A stretch of 49,332 nucleotides of DNA, taken from contig DASXUF010000114.1 of assembly GCA_036504975.1 (NCBI GenBank), positions 1-49,332 of the forward strand, in the 5' to 3' direction. Under the pieces are notes generated by a model. That model saw only the letters and a program-made list of their open reading frames with translations. It was not told the DNA's origin and did not search any database. This DNA is from Candidatus Binatia bacterium (GTDB lineage Bacteria; Desulfobacterota; Binatia; UBA9968). Each line of letters starts with the position of its first letter. Within the stretch, counting starts at the first letter, position 1. A program made the translations under genes and the position numbers. Shown here one piece after another: positions 24,944 through 33,516 of this stretch.

Positions 24944-25954
24944 ATGAAATTGAGATCCGCTCTGGTCTTCTCTTGTGCAGTCCTTGTTGGGTTTCTCGCA
25001 GTCATGCTTTTACACCGAGGCGGATACTCGGGAGAAGCCTCGCCGAGGAAGGCTCTTGTGGCTTACGCCTCATTTACGCCTTCTGTTCTCTGGATCTTAC
25101 TGGAGAAGGATCTGGGATTTTTCCGGGAAGAGGGGGTCAGACCTGAGTTCATAATGGTGAGGAGCGGAGGTGTAGCCGTCAAAGGGCTGGTAGCAAGGAA
25201 CTTTGACTATGTAACGGCGGCTGGACCTGCGATGGATGCCATCATCAGAGGGCGACTGCCGCTTAGGATAGTTCTTACAGCGGGAACGATAAATTTTTGG
25301 CTGGTCGCTCAGCCAGAGATTCGCTCTGTCAACGACTTGAGAGGGAAGGCAATTGCGATCTCCTCCTTGGGAAGCGCTACAGAGCTGACAACGCGGGAGA
25401 TCTTCAAGCGCCACGGCCTCGACCCTTTCAGGGACGTCACATTTGTGGCGGTCGGTGCGTCCCCCGAGCGATTAGCTGCTCTCAACTCCAGGGCTGTCCA
25501 TGCTACCGTTCTTTCTCCTCCTGTCAATTTCAAGGCTGTGGAGATGGGGTATCGAAAACTGGCCACGACTACCGAATATATGAAGTGGCCTGTGCTAGGG
25601 TTAGCGGTTAGAGAGGAACAGCTTGTTCAAGACCCTTCGGGAGTTGCAAGGATGGTGCAGGGAACACTCAAAGGAATCAGATTTGTTGTCAGCCAGCGGG
25701 ATTACGTCGTTTCTAAGATTATGCAGATGTTTCGCCTGAATCGGGAAGAAGCAATTCAGACCTATGATGCCGTGCGAGAGGAATCTGTTCCCTCCGGCTA
25801 TCTGATTGAAGAAGATCAGCGTACAGTCATTTCCATGATCAAACAGTCAGGCAATCTCACCGAAGACATTCCGCCCGAGCGGGTCTTTGACTACCGTTTT
25901 GTGAAGCAGGCGGAGCAGGAACTTAAGGGCTGGACACCGCAGACGCCGAGATAA
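24944..25954 (+). CDS. ABC transporter substrate-binding protein, NMT1/THI5-like
   Basis: 336 residues. A signal peptide (about 1-32) precedes an NMT1/SsuA-type fold: SFTPSVLWILLEKDLGFFREEGV near residue 50, then DYVTAAGPAMDAIIRG and VNDLRGKAIAISSLGSATE. Such proteins bind nitrogen- or sulfur-containing small molecules (taurine, nitrate, pyrimidines) for import, but no permease or ATPase gene is next to it, so the partner is elsewhere or it serves as a sensor. The stop of lysR and this start are 2 bp apart. Confidence 0.85.
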   Translation: MKLRSALVFSCAVLVGFLAVMLLHRGGYSGEASPRKALVAYASFTPSVLWILLEKDLGFFREEGVRPEFIMVRSGGVAVKGLVARNFDYVTAAGPAMDAIIRGRLPLRIVLTAGTINFWLVAQPEIRSVNDLRGKAIAISSLGSATELTTREIFKRHGLDPFRDVTFVAVGASPERLAALNSRAVHATVLSPPVNFKAVEMGYRKLATTTEYMKWPVLGLAVREEQLVQDPSGVARMVQGTLKGIRFVVSQRDYVVSKIMQMFRLNREEAIQTYDAVREESVPSGYLIEEDQRTVISMIKQSGNLTEDIPPERVFDYRFVKQAEQELKGWTPQTPR

Positions 25955-25969
25955 GTTTTAAAAAAGCGC

Positions 25970-26122
25970 CTATTTCGACTTCCGCAGGCTCTTTCGTCGC
26001 GATGGCGCAGTACTCGCCTTATCTTTCCCCTTCTTTGCTCGAGGGCCTCCGCAGATCGAACAGGTCTCATTGTCCGGAGCTTGCCACTGCCGGCATTTTT
26101 GACATTCCCAAATTTCGTTCAT
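25970..26122 (-). CDS. Small RanBP2-type zinc-ribbon protein
   Basis: 50 residues from ATG 26122; an earlier start at 26239 would add 39 residues with no conserved look. The sequence MNEIWECQKCRQWQAPDNE then TCSICGGPR has the W-x-C-x2-C-x10-C-x2-C spacing of RanBP2 zinc fingers, though the usual Asn after the first Cys pair is Gln here. The rest is a Lys/Arg-rich tail (KKGKDKAS to RRKSLRKSK). The RanBP2 fold binds single-stranded RNA or ubiquitin in eukaryotes; in bacteria its role is not known. It converges on the binding-protein gene, 15 bp apart. Confidence 0.55.
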   Translation of the reverse strand: MNEIWECQKCRQWQAPDNETCSICGGPRAKKGKDKASTAPSRRKSLRKSK

Positions 26123-26238
26123 TGCGTCGCTTCTCTTCGGTTCATGCGCGAAGCTTCGCGCACAGCACGCCATCCAGCAGCGCAGTTGACATATCTCAAA
26201 AAGAGATAGAGAGATACTCCTTCTTTTAATTTTTTGCA

Positions 26239-26252
26239 ATATGAATTCATAT
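26239..26252. promoter_or_regulatory. 14-bp perfect palindrome over the start of the HTH-repeat gene
   Basis: ATATGAATTCATAT is a perfect palindrome that overlaps the ATG at 26251. It lies in a T-rich leader. It could be the operator of the HTH-repeat protein itself. Confidence 0.4.
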
Positions 26253-27078
26253 GGAATCGACGATGCGAAAAAAACCTCTGAAGAGAATTAACCGCGACGA
26301 GATCCCGCGCGAATCATACCATCCCCTTCGCCTGCGCTGGCCGGTCAAGTGGCTTACGCTTCTAGGGCGCATGCCGGACGATAAATTGGCGCGAAAGATG
26401 GGCGTGAGTTTAGATGCCGTCCGAGGGGAAAGGACACGGCGACGGGTTAAGGCCTTCCGACCGCGAAGCCCGAATATAGAGTGGACGTCCGCGATGATTC
26501 GGCTCTTGGGCACGGACATCGACAGCGACGTTGCCGCGCGGCTCGGACTCCCGACTCACGCCGTGCGGCGGAAGCGTTGGAAAACGGGCATTCCGCCGTA
26601 CGATGCGAGCCGGCAACGACGTGGATTTGTTTGGACGAGACGGAAAATCGCCCTGTTAGGCACCAATGTCGACCGTGTCATCGCCAAGCGGTTGCGAGTC
26701 AGCATGGCGACCGTCGCAATTAAAAGAGCGCAGTTGGGCATCAAGAGCTTTTATCCGCAGCGGCGCATCCGCTGGACAAAAGAAATGGGCGCGCGCTTAG
26801 GTAAGGCGACCGATTGGGAGATTGCGGCTCGATACAGGATAAAACGGGAAAGCGTCGCAAGGGAACGACGGCGACGAAACATTCCACCAGCGGTCGAAAC
26901 CCGGCCCGTGAAGCGGACACCCAAGCTCAAAGCGATTCTCTCGCTGCCGCTTCGGTCTATCAGCCGGCATTACAATATAGGCTGGGATACGGTAGCAAAA
27001 CTTCGCCGGGAGCTCGGCGTTCCCCCGGCAGAGCGTTGGCCTGGCAAAGTTCGCGGTAAGACGGTTGCGTCGCGGTAA
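26251..27078 (+). CDS. Tandem helix-turn-helix repeat protein, unknown
   Basis: 275 residues (a second ATG at 26263 has GGA in front). Five degenerate repeats of about 46-50 residues start near 28, 76, 126, 173 and 223. The first four share the frame W-x6-LG-x3-D-x3-A-x-R, a turn, then a V-x3-R recognition-like helix and a closing GIPP or similar; for example WTSAMIRLLGTDIDSDVAAR and WTRRKIALLGTNVDRVIAKR. Each repeat looks like a Myb/homeodomain-like trihelix. Very basic overall. It probably binds DNA along several successive sites. I do not recognise a named family. Low-GC surroundings suggest it came with the lysR segment. Confidence 0.7.
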   Translation: MESTMRKKPLKRINRDEIPRESYHPLRLRWPVKWLTLLGRMPDDKLARKMGVSLDAVRGERTRRRVKAFRPRSPNIEWTSAMIRLLGTDIDSDVAARLGLPTHAVRRKRWKTGIPPYDASRQRRGFVWTRRKIALLGTNVDRVIAKRLRVSMATVAIKRAQLGIKSFYPQRRIRWTKEMGARLGKATDWEIAARYRIKRESVARERRRRNIPPAVETRPVKRTPKLKAILSLPLRSISRHYNIGWDTVAKLRRELGVPPAERWPGKVRGKTVASR

Positions 27079-27154
27079 TGCGTCTGCCCGCTTTGTTTTC
27101 CGGCTGAGGCACGTGCGTTTGACACACCAGGAGCCTTCACATAATCATGCGGGC

Positions 27155-28183
27155 ATGAAGTTCGGCGGGCATTATTTACCGACTTACGTTTCCGATCTCG
27201 ACGGACCGGCGACGGAATTCTACCGGCGCATGTTCGAGCAGATGGAAGAATTGGACCGGCTCGGATTCGATCACGTCTGGGTGACGGAGCATCACTTCGG
27301 CGATTACGGCGGCGCGATACCGCACCCGCCGACGTTTCTCTCCGCCGTCGCGCGGACGACGAAGCGGATTCGACTCGGCGTCGCCATCAACGTGCTGCCG
27401 CTGCACAATCCTCTGGAAGTGGCGGAGTCGTATGCCATGGTGGACGTGGTCTCGAACGGCCGGCTCGAGTTCGGCGTCGGCAAGGGGAGCGAGCCGAGCG
27501 AGTACCGGCGCTCTGGCGTGTCACAGGAAGAGGCGACGGGTCGCATGAAAGAGGGGACGGAGGTCCTGCTCCAGGCATGGTCCGACGGGCCGGTAAATTT
27601 TCGCGGCGAATTCTTTCGCTATGAAAATTTTCGCGTGCTGCCCAAGCCGGTGCAGCGGCCGCACCCGCCGGTCTGGGTCGGCTGCGCCCGCAGCGAAGAT
27701 TCGTTTCAGTGGGCGGGAGAAAACGGTTTCCACCTGATGACGCTGCCATACTTATACAAGACACCGGACCTTTTGCCCAAACTTGTAAAGATTTATCGTG
27801 AAGCGTTGGTCAAGTCCGGGTACGATCCGGCGCGGTGTCAGGTGCTGGGAAAATTCCATGTCTACGTCGCGGAGAGCTTCGAGCAGGCGGCGCGCGAAGC
27901 GGCGCCCTATCTGGAAAATTATTTCAGAGTGCACGCCGCGCACGACCCCGAGCGCAAAGTGGGAGGGCAGTTGGCGCTGAGGGACGTCAGCACCCAGCTA
28001 ACCGGAGGCCTTGCGATCGCCGGCGACCCCGCGCGCTGCATCGACACGATCAAGCGCTGGCGCGACGAAGTCGGGCTGACGACTCTATCGGGGACTTTTC
28101 ACTTCGGCGGCATGCCGCAGGAAATGGGGATGAAAAATATACGTTTGTTTGCTGAGAAAGTAATACCGGCGCTGCAAGATTGA
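27155..28183 (+). CDS. LLM-class flavin-dependent oxidoreductase
   Basis: 342 residues from ATG 27155 (an upstream TTG frame has no conserved sequence). The luciferase-like barrel shows FDHVWVTEHHFGDYGG near residue 45, VARTTKRIRLGVAINVLPLHNPLE, and FGVGKGSEPSEYRR near 110, all flavin-contact segments of bacterial luciferase relatives that use FMNH2 or F420. Substrate unknown; such enzymes often open or oxidise small organic compounds together with NMT1-type uptake proteins, and the amidohydrolase that converges from the other strand may share a pathway. Its first 86 bp are repeated at 23740. Confidence 0.88.
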   Translation: MKFGGHYLPTYVSDLDGPATEFYRRMFEQMEELDRLGFDHVWVTEHHFGDYGGAIPHPPTFLSAVARTTKRIRLGVAINVLPLHNPLEVAESYAMVDVVSNGRLEFGVGKGSEPSEYRRSGVSQEEATGRMKEGTEVLLQAWSDGPVNFRGEFFRYENFRVLPKPVQRPHPPVWVGCARSEDSFQWAGENGFHLMTLPYLYKTPDLLPKLVKIYREALVKSGYDPARCQVLGKFHVYVAESFEQAAREAAPYLENYFRVHAAHDPERKVGGQLALRDVSTQLTGGLAIAGDPARCIDTIKRWRDEVGLTTLSGTFHFGGMPQEMGMKNIRLFAEKVIPALQD

Positions 28184-28193
28184 AGACCATTTT

Positions 28194-29642
28194 TTATCCT
28201 CGTCTCGTCGGAAAGGCCGGCGGGATGATCTCTTCCACCGACCTTCCCGCCCAGTCGCGCTTGGGCCAGTTGTCCCACGCGGCCTTCGCCGCCGCGTCGG
28301 CGCGCGCGTAGAGATCGGCTTCGTCGATGCGCGCCGAGCGGCCGGATTCGATCGCGACTTCGCCGTTTACCAGCACGGTGTCCACGTCGGCGCCGCTGCC
28401 GTATTCCACCAGCGCATTGATCGGATCGCGCACCGGGCCATAGCGCGTCGTGCGCAGATCGATAATCACAATATCCGCCTTGGCGCCGGGCGCGATCTTT
28501 CCGAGGTCGTCGCGTCCCAGCGCCTTCGCGCCCCAGATCGTTGCCGCGTTGAAAACTCGCTCGGGACGCGCGCCGTAATATTTTTTATCCACCAGGCGCG
28601 AGACCAACGACGCGTAGCGCATCTCGGCGACGATATCGAGCGGGTAGGTGTCCGTTCCCAATCCCGTGTTGACGCCGGCCTCGACGTAGCGGTCGAAAGA
28701 CTCCGCTGCATTCGCCATTTTGGCGTACTTGCGCGGGCAGTGGCCGACGGAAGCGCCGGATTCGGCGAGAAGCTTCAACTCGTCGCCGAACGGATAATCC
28801 ACTTTCGAATGGCCGGCGATGAAGACCGTATGGCCGAGAATCGTTTTCGGCCCTAGAATGCCGGCGTCGGCGAGGTACTCAATAACGGGTTTCCGGTGGT
28901 TGTAAAGAATCTGCACCAGCTCGCGCAAGTTTCCCGCCGCGTGCGTGTGAATGCCGACGCCCAGCTCTTTCGCCGCCGTGACGGTCTCTTTCAATAAAGA
29001 CGGCTCACAGGTCTCCGCCTGGGCGGGATTCAAAATGCCTTGGACGCGGCCGTCCTTCGCGCCGTGAAATTTGCGGATGAAATCAATTGCCCGTTGTAGT
29101 CCGGGACGGCCGCGGTCTTCGCGCGCTTCATAATAATGGCGTCCCTCCGCATCGGTGAAAACGTCATGGCTGCGAAACGGCGGGCTGAAAAAGACGCGGG
29201 CGCCGATCTTGCCGACGGTCTCGACATACTCGCCCAGATCTCCCGGTCCGCCGCCCGGGTCAAGGATCGTCGTCGCGCCGTTCCTGAGCGCGCTGTAGAG
29301 CGCATACTGCCGGCCGATGGCGACGCTCTCCGGCGGCGGGGGCGCGGCCTTCTCCTTCACCGGCGCGCCTAAAACGAAGAAGTTCGCCGACAGATAATCT
29401 TTCTTGGTCGCGTCCGTGATCAGATAGTCGCCGACGTTCAACTGCGAGTGGACGTGGAGGTTGATGAAGCCGGGACAGACGAGCTTTTCAGACGCGTCGA
29501 TGACCTCGTCCGCGCGCTTCGTCCGATCCGCGCCGACATAGCTGACCGAGTCGCCTTCGATCAGCACACTGCCGTCGGGGACCAGCTCGTGACTCGTTCC
29601 CGACCAGCCGACCACTGTGCCGCCGTCGATTCGAATCGTCAT
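28194..29642 (-). CDS. Amidohydrolase (TrzA/AtzA/cytosine-deaminase superfamily)
   Basis: 482 residues. Metal ligands are in place: HVH at 63 and 65, H232 (IHTHAAG), H271 (LGHTVF) and D331 (GLGTDTYPLD). The N-terminal beta-sandwich (residues 1-60) and the C-terminal GKIAPGAKADIVIID segment frame the barrel as in chlorohydrolases, guanine deaminase and SAH deaminase. One metal ion would activate water for deamination or dechlorination of an aromatic ring or similar; substrate not predictable. Stop codons of this gene and the luciferase-like gene face each other 10 bp apart. Confidence 0.87.
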   Translation of the reverse strand: MTIRIDGGTVVGWSGTSHELVPDGSVLIEGDSVSYVGADRTKRADEVIDASEKLVCPGFINLHVHSQLNVGDYLITDATKKDYLSANFFVLGAPVKEKAAPPPPESVAIGRQYALYSALRNGATTILDPGGGPGDLGEYVETVGKIGARVFFSPPFRSHDVFTDAEGRHYYEAREDRGRPGLQRAIDFIRKFHGAKDGRVQGILNPAQAETCEPSLLKETVTAAKELGVGIHTHAAGNLRELVQILYNHRKPVIEYLADAGILGPKTILGHTVFIAGHSKVDYPFGDELKLLAESGASVGHCPRKYAKMANAAESFDRYVEAGVNTGLGTDTYPLDIVAEMRYASLVSRLVDKKYYGARPERVFNAATIWGAKALGRDDLGKIAPGAKADIVIIDLRTTRYGPVRDPINALVEYGSGADVDTVLVNGEVAIESGRSARIDEADLYARADAAAKAAWDNWPKRDWAGRSVEEIIPPAFPTRRG

Positions 29643-29662
29643 GGGTTACCTGTTTTGAAAAA

Positions 29663-29737
29663 CGTCACCCTTCGACAGGCTCAGGGTGACCGGCTCAGTT
29701 CGTATTCCGTTCGTGCTGAGCTTGTCGAAGCGCGAAC
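29663..29737. repeat. Inverted-repeat element related to G (partial)
   Basis: CACCCTTCGACAGGCTCAGGGTGA hairpin (about 29667-29690) then TTCCGTTCGTGCTGAGCTTG / TCGAAGCGCGAACGAA (29706-29741). The second half shares CGTTCGTGCTGAGCTTGTCG with element G. Confidence 0.7.
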
Positions 29738-29747
29738 GAAGATCTTC

Positions 29748-30572
29748 TCATTTTTGTTCCGCGCGTTTTGGCTGTCCGACGACGGCGCGCACGGCGTCGG
29801 CCATCTCGCGGCTTAAATCGGCGAGCAGCGCGCTCATCGCGTCGACGGCCGCTTCTCTGGATTGTCCTTTGATGGGCCGCTGGAAAAAGCTCGCCTTGGC
29901 GGCGAGGGCTTGCTTGGCGGCGGTGTCGTTGATCGCCCAGCGGGCCGAAAGTTGCGCTTCGCCCTCCGCGGTGGGCTCGAAACGGAAGATCTCGACCTCG
30001 ACCTGGTGCGTGATCCGGCGGCTCGCCGGCCAGGGATAGCGGACGATGCGCTCGCTCCCGAGCAGGGCAAAAAGATTTTGCGCCAGCACGCGGCTCAAGC
30101 TCTCTTCCAACGGCTCGATCCAGCGGTCGTTTTGCGCGACGTCGAACCGGTTCTGAGCGACGCGGACGACCAGCTCTTCGCGATCGAGGTAGCCGGGAAT
30201 GCGGACCGGGCCGACGCCGAGCCAGATCTCGTCTAGGCCGGGATTTTTTGCCGCCGCATCCGTCTGCGCCTGCGCGGTGAGCGTAAAATATCTTGTGCGG
30301 TCGGGCTGGGGCGAGAACGAGGGGCAGGCGGCGAGGGACACCAAGATCAGCAAGACTGCTGGAAGAAACGCCGCGGAAAGTTTTTTTCTGTCATCCTGAG
30401 CCCTTCGGCTGCGCTCAGGGTAAACTCTGCGAAGGATCTCGCGCCGTAGTTCAGCACAAGTCCCGAGAGGAATTTCAAGCGGATGGGGAGAGATTCTTCG
30501 TCGCTTACGCTCCTCAGAATGACAATCTCTGGTTTTTTCTGTGGCTTGTGAGAAACGAATCAGCCGCCGCAT
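29748..30572 (-). CDS. ABC-transport auxiliary lipoprotein (PqiC/MlaD-partner type)
   Basis: 274 residues from ATG 30572, whose A is shared with the TGA of mlaD (TGATG), a sign of coupled translation. The lipobox LVSLAAC puts lipidation at Cys 83, far too deep for a normal signal peptide. Residues about 16-63 (with YPERSRRAQDD) are encoded by an inverted-repeat element inserted in frame. After the Cys, RYFTLTAQ, LGVGPVRIPGYLDREELVVR and RWIEPLEESLSRVLAQNL match the ABC_trans_aux (DUF330) family, which links MCE-type lipid transporters to the outer membrane. Translation may also restart at an internal TTG/GTG in VLLILV. Confidence 0.8.
   Translation of the reverse strand: MRRLIRFSQATEKTRDCHSEERKRRRISPHPLEIPLGTCAELRREILRRVYPERSRRAQDDRKKLSAAFLPAVLLILVSLAACPSFSPQPDRTRYFTLTAQAQTDAAAKNPGLDEIWLGVGPVRIPGYLDREELVVRVAQNRFDVAQNDRWIEPLEESLSRVLAQNLFALLGSERIVRYPWPASRRITHQVEVEIFRFEPTAEGEAQLSARWAINDTAAKQALAAKASFFQRPIKGQSREAAVDAMSALLADLSREMADAVRAVVGQPKRAEQK
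30391..30525. repeat. Inverted-repeat element H, inside the lipoprotein gene
   Basis: Terminal repeats GTCATCCTGAG (30391-30401) and CTCAGAATGAC (30515-30525) with one mismatch; inner words CCTTCGGCTGCGCTCAGGGT, GCGAAGGATCT and AGATTCTTCG. About 135 bp, a multiple of three with the flanking codons, and free of stops in the frame of the lipoprotein gene. Confidence 0.8.
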
Positions 30573-31555
30573 CAATCCTCCTTCTTGGAGTCGGGTTTGC
30601 CGAAGATGAGCGCCCGCGGATTTCTTTCCAGATAATTCGCCAACTGCCTGAGCGAGCGCGCGGCCGAAGAAACTTCCCGAAGGCTTCGCGTCAGCTCGTA
30701 AAACGTCGGCGAGTCGGGATCGATCAAGGCGCTCACGTTCGCGAGCGTCGTTTCGACGCGCTTCATCGTCTCGCCGGCTTGCTTGACGGCGACTCGGGTC
30801 TCGTTGGATGTTTGCTTCAAATCGCCGGACAAGTCCTTGAAGGTCGATTCCATCGTTTTGGCCACGTCCCCGACGGTTTTGATGGCCTCCTCGACTTTGG
30901 GCATGGTTTGTTGCATTGCCTGCAGAGAACCCTTCAGCTCGGGAGAACTGACCATGGCATTGACGCCCTTGGAGGCCGCTTCTATCGAGTTGATCAACGC
31001 CTGGAAGTCGATCGCTTCGAGCTTGGCGACGATGCGTCCCGCGGCGTCCTGGGCCTTCTCGAAAATAGATGGGATGGTCGGGATTTCCTGATACGGGCCG
31101 CTCTGCGCCGCCTGGACGAAGTTCGCGGGGGTTTCGGGGTAGAAATCCAGGCCGACGTAAAGGAGGCCCGTCACGATGCTCTCCAACTGAAGCGAGCCCC
31201 GCAGGCCCTGATCGATGAGCGCCTTGGCGACTTCCGGATCGGTGATGGCGGCGCCCTGGCCGCCGCGCTGGGTTATCTTTTTCGCGTCGACGCGAATGAT
31301 GACGGGGATACGCTGCACGCTCAGGTCCGAGCCGATCTGCAACAGGATGCTTTTTACTGCGCCGATCTCGACGCCTTTGAATTTCACCGGCGCCCCGACG
31401 CGGAGCCCGTTGACCGAGCCGTCGAAGTAGAGGATGAAATCGCGGGAAACGACAAACAGCCGTCCGGAGCCGATCAGCAGCACCGCGGTAACCACCAGGG
31501 CGAGGCCGCCAAGGACAAAGGCGCCGATCAAGGTCGGGCTTACTTTTTTGTTCAT
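30572..31555 (-). CDS. mlaD: MlaD/MCE-family lipid transport protein
   Basis: 327 residues. One N-terminal helix (about 8-30) anchors an MCE domain (about 38-118: VNGLRVGAPVKFKGVEIGAVK is the family signature), followed by a long helical region (about 170-290) that would form the coiled-coil stalk. MCE proteins hexamerise and carry phospholipids between the membranes. The ATG overlaps the stop of mlaF (ATGA), and the stop overlaps the start of the lipoprotein gene. Length and helical tail resemble YrbD/PqiB-like single-MCE proteins better than the short E. coli MlaD. Confidence 0.88.
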   Translation of the reverse strand: MNKKVSPTLIGAFVLGGLALVVTAVLLIGSGRLFVVSRDFILYFDGSVNGLRVGAPVKFKGVEIGAVKSILLQIGSDLSVQRIPVIIRVDAKKITQRGGQGAAITDPEVAKALIDQGLRGSLQLESIVTGLLYVGLDFYPETPANFVQAAQSGPYQEIPTIPSIFEKAQDAAGRIVAKLEAIDFQALINSIEAASKGVNAMVSSPELKGSLQAMQQTMPKVEEAIKTVGDVAKTMESTFKDLSGDLKQTSNETRVAVKQAGETMKRVETTLANVSALIDPDSPTFYELTRSLREVSSAARSLRQLANYLERNPRALIFGKPDSKKED

Positions 31556-32358
31556 CTCTTCTCCTCCAGCCCCTCTTGCCCGCGGGTCAGGAAAGCGCGC
31601 ACTTTGGGAGAACCCGAACGCAGCAGCTCCCTGGGATGGCCGCGGGCGATGACCGTATTGCTGTCGGCGTCGAGAAAGATGCTATTATTGCCGATCGTGA
31701 GAATGCTTGCCACGTCGTGCGTTACCACGACCACGGTGGCGCCGAGGCTGTCGCGCAGCTCGAGAATGAGATCATCCAGCAGGCGCCCGCTTACCGGATC
31801 GAGTCCCGCCGAAGGCTCGTCGAAGAAGAGAACTTCCGGGTCGAGCGCCATCGCGCGCGCGAGGCCCGCGCGCTTTTGCATCCCGCCGCTGATCTCCGAC
31901 GGGTAATAATCTTCGAAGCCCTTGAGGCCGACCAGCGCGAGCTTGAGCGCGGCCACCTCGCGGATCTCGCCGGCTCCGAGATCGGTGTGGTCTTCCAGCA
32001 GGAGGCCGATATTTTCCGCCAGCGTCATCGAGCTCCACAGCGCGCCGCTTTGAAACAGCACTCCGACCCGCCGGAGAATTTCCTGCCGCTTGGCGGCGTC
32101 TGCCCGGGTGAAATTCTCGCCTTCGTAAAAGATCTCTCCTCTCGCCGGCTCTTCGAGGCCGATCAGATGCCTCAGCAGGGTGCTTTTTCCGGAGCCGCTG
32201 CCGCCCATGATGATGAAGATGTCGCCGTGCTCGACGGTGAAATTCACATCGCGCATCACGACGAAATCGCCGTAGGCCATCGTGAGATCGCTAACGACGA
32301 TGTGCGGCCGCGCGCCGTTGCCGGGGAGAAGATGGTCAAGCTGTTCGGTCGCTTCCAC
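31552..32358 (-). CDS. mlaF: Mla-type ABC transporter ATP-binding protein
   Basis: 268 residues from a GTG 3 bp after the mlaE stop. Walker A GGSGSGKST, signature ISGGMQKR (the Mla/Ttg2-type variant of LSGGQ), Walker B VLFFDEPSAGLD and the switch His VVVTHDVAS. The ISGGMQKRAGLARA stretch is specific to the ABC class that serves MlaE permeases. It drives phospholipid transfer at the inner membrane with the genes on both sides. Confidence 0.92.
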   Translation of the reverse strand: MEATEQLDHLLPGNGARPHIVVSDLTMAYGDFVVMRDVNFTVEHGDIFIIMGGSGSGKSTLLRHLIGLEEPARGEIFYEGENFTRADAAKRQEILRRVGVLFQSGALWSSMTLAENIGLLLEDHTDLGAGEIREVAALKLALVGLKGFEDYYPSEISGGMQKRAGLARAMALDPEVLFFDEPSAGLDPVSGRLLDDLILELRDSLGATVVVVTHDVASILTIGNNSIFLDADSNTVIARGHPRELLRSGSPKVRAFLTRGQEGLEEKR

Positions 32359-32361
32359 CCG

Positions 32362-33516
32362 TCAGATCCCCACCACGTAAAAAACCACCGCCAGGATGCC
32401 GCAGGCGACGATGCTGGCGACGATGCCGCTGACGACCGCCGACGTGGTCGCGTCGCCGACGGCGGAGGCGCTCCGGCCGCACTGCAGGCCGCGAAGACAG
32501 CCGAAAAAGCCGATCAGCCCGGCGTAGACCGCGCTTTTGAAAATGCCGCCGAACATATCGGGGAGCCGGATCGCGCGGGTCGTCTCCAGATAATAGGTGG
32601 TCCAGGAGAGGTCCAGCATGCTGATGCCGATGGCCGCGCCGCCAAGCACGCCGATGAAATCGGCGTAAAGGCAGAGCAGCGGCATCATCAACGTCAGAGC
32701 GATGACGCGGGGGAGCACGAGAAATTCCATCGGCGGAAAGCCCATGGCCACGAACGCGTCGATCTCCTGGGTCACCTTCATGGTCCCGAGCTGGGCGGCG
32801 AACGCCGCGCCGGTGCGTCCCGCCATGATCACGGCGGTCATCATCGCGCCCATCTCGCGCAGCATGCCGATCGCGACGAGATCGGCGATGTAAATCTGCC
32901 CGCCGAACTGCTTGAGCTGCACCGCGCCGACGAAAGCGAGGATCACGCCGACGAGGAAGCTGATCAGCGTGACGATCGGCAGCGCCTGCGCGCCGCACTC
33001 CTGAATCATCAGCAGGAGGTCCCACGGGCGGTAGCGCGCCTTCATGCGCAAGAACCTGCCGAAGGCGGCGGTCATCTCACCCAAGAAGGCGATCGTCTCG
33101 ACGGTGGAGGCGGCGGTCTCGATCGTCGTCTCGCCGACGCGCTCGAGCAGCGCTTCCTTGACCTCTTGCCGGCGCGCGCCTTTTCTTTCCGGCACCGCCT
33201 CGGCCAGCTCGAGCAGGCGGCGGATGCCGGCGGGCAGTCCGGCGAGGTCTACTTCGAGGCGTTTTTTGCGGCAGAGCTCGATGACTTTGGCGAGAAACGT
33301 GAGCAGACCGCTGTCCCACGCGGTCAGCTCGCGCGTATCGAACGAAACGCGCGCCGCGGCGCCCAGGCGCTCAGCGACCTCGGCGATGGACGGCAGCCCG
33401 CCTTTAAGACTCCAAGCGCCGGCGAGGCGGACGACCAACTCGCCGTTGTCTTTCTGCTCGAACGAGAGCGACCCTGTTCCGGCCGTCTCGTCAAGCCTCC
33501 TCTCGGCTTTGGCCAT
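32362..33516 (-). CDS. mlaE: MlaE permease with N-terminal STAS domain
   Basis: 384 residues. The first ~115 residues are a STAS domain (VRLAGAWSLKGGLPSI, FDTRELTAWDSGLLTFL), equivalent to MlaB fused onto the permease. The rest is the MlaE fold with about five to six helices (GVILAFVGAVQLKQFGGQIYIADLV, MAGRTGAAFAAQLGTMKVTQEIDA are family signatures). The fusion means no separate mlaB is needed. First gene of a four-gene operon mlaE-F-D-lipoprotein; no mlaC is visible, and the lipoprotein may take its place as in Pqi systems. Confidence 0.9.
   Translation of the reverse strand: MAKAERRLDETAGTGSLSFEQKDNGELVVRLAGAWSLKGGLPSIAEVAERLGAAARVSFDTRELTAWDSGLLTFLAKVIELCRKKRLEVDLAGLPAGIRRLLELAEAVPERKGARRQEVKEALLERVGETTIETAASTVETIAFLGEMTAAFGRFLRMKARYRPWDLLLMIQECGAQALPIVTLISFLVGVILAFVGAVQLKQFGGQIYIADLVAIGMLREMGAMMTAVIMAGRTGAAFAAQLGTMKVTQEIDAFVAMGFPPMEFLVLPRVIALTLMMPLLCLYADFIGVLGGAAIGISMLDLSWTTYYLETTRAIRLPDMFGGIFKSAVYAGLIGFFGCLRGLQCGRSASAVGDATTSAVVSGIVASIVACGILAVVFYVVGI

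Noticed and set aside
29663..29737. Hairpin after the amidohydrolase start as a rho-independent terminator
   Set aside because: It has no T-run and shares sequence with scattered mobile-looking elements, so it is listed as a repeat.
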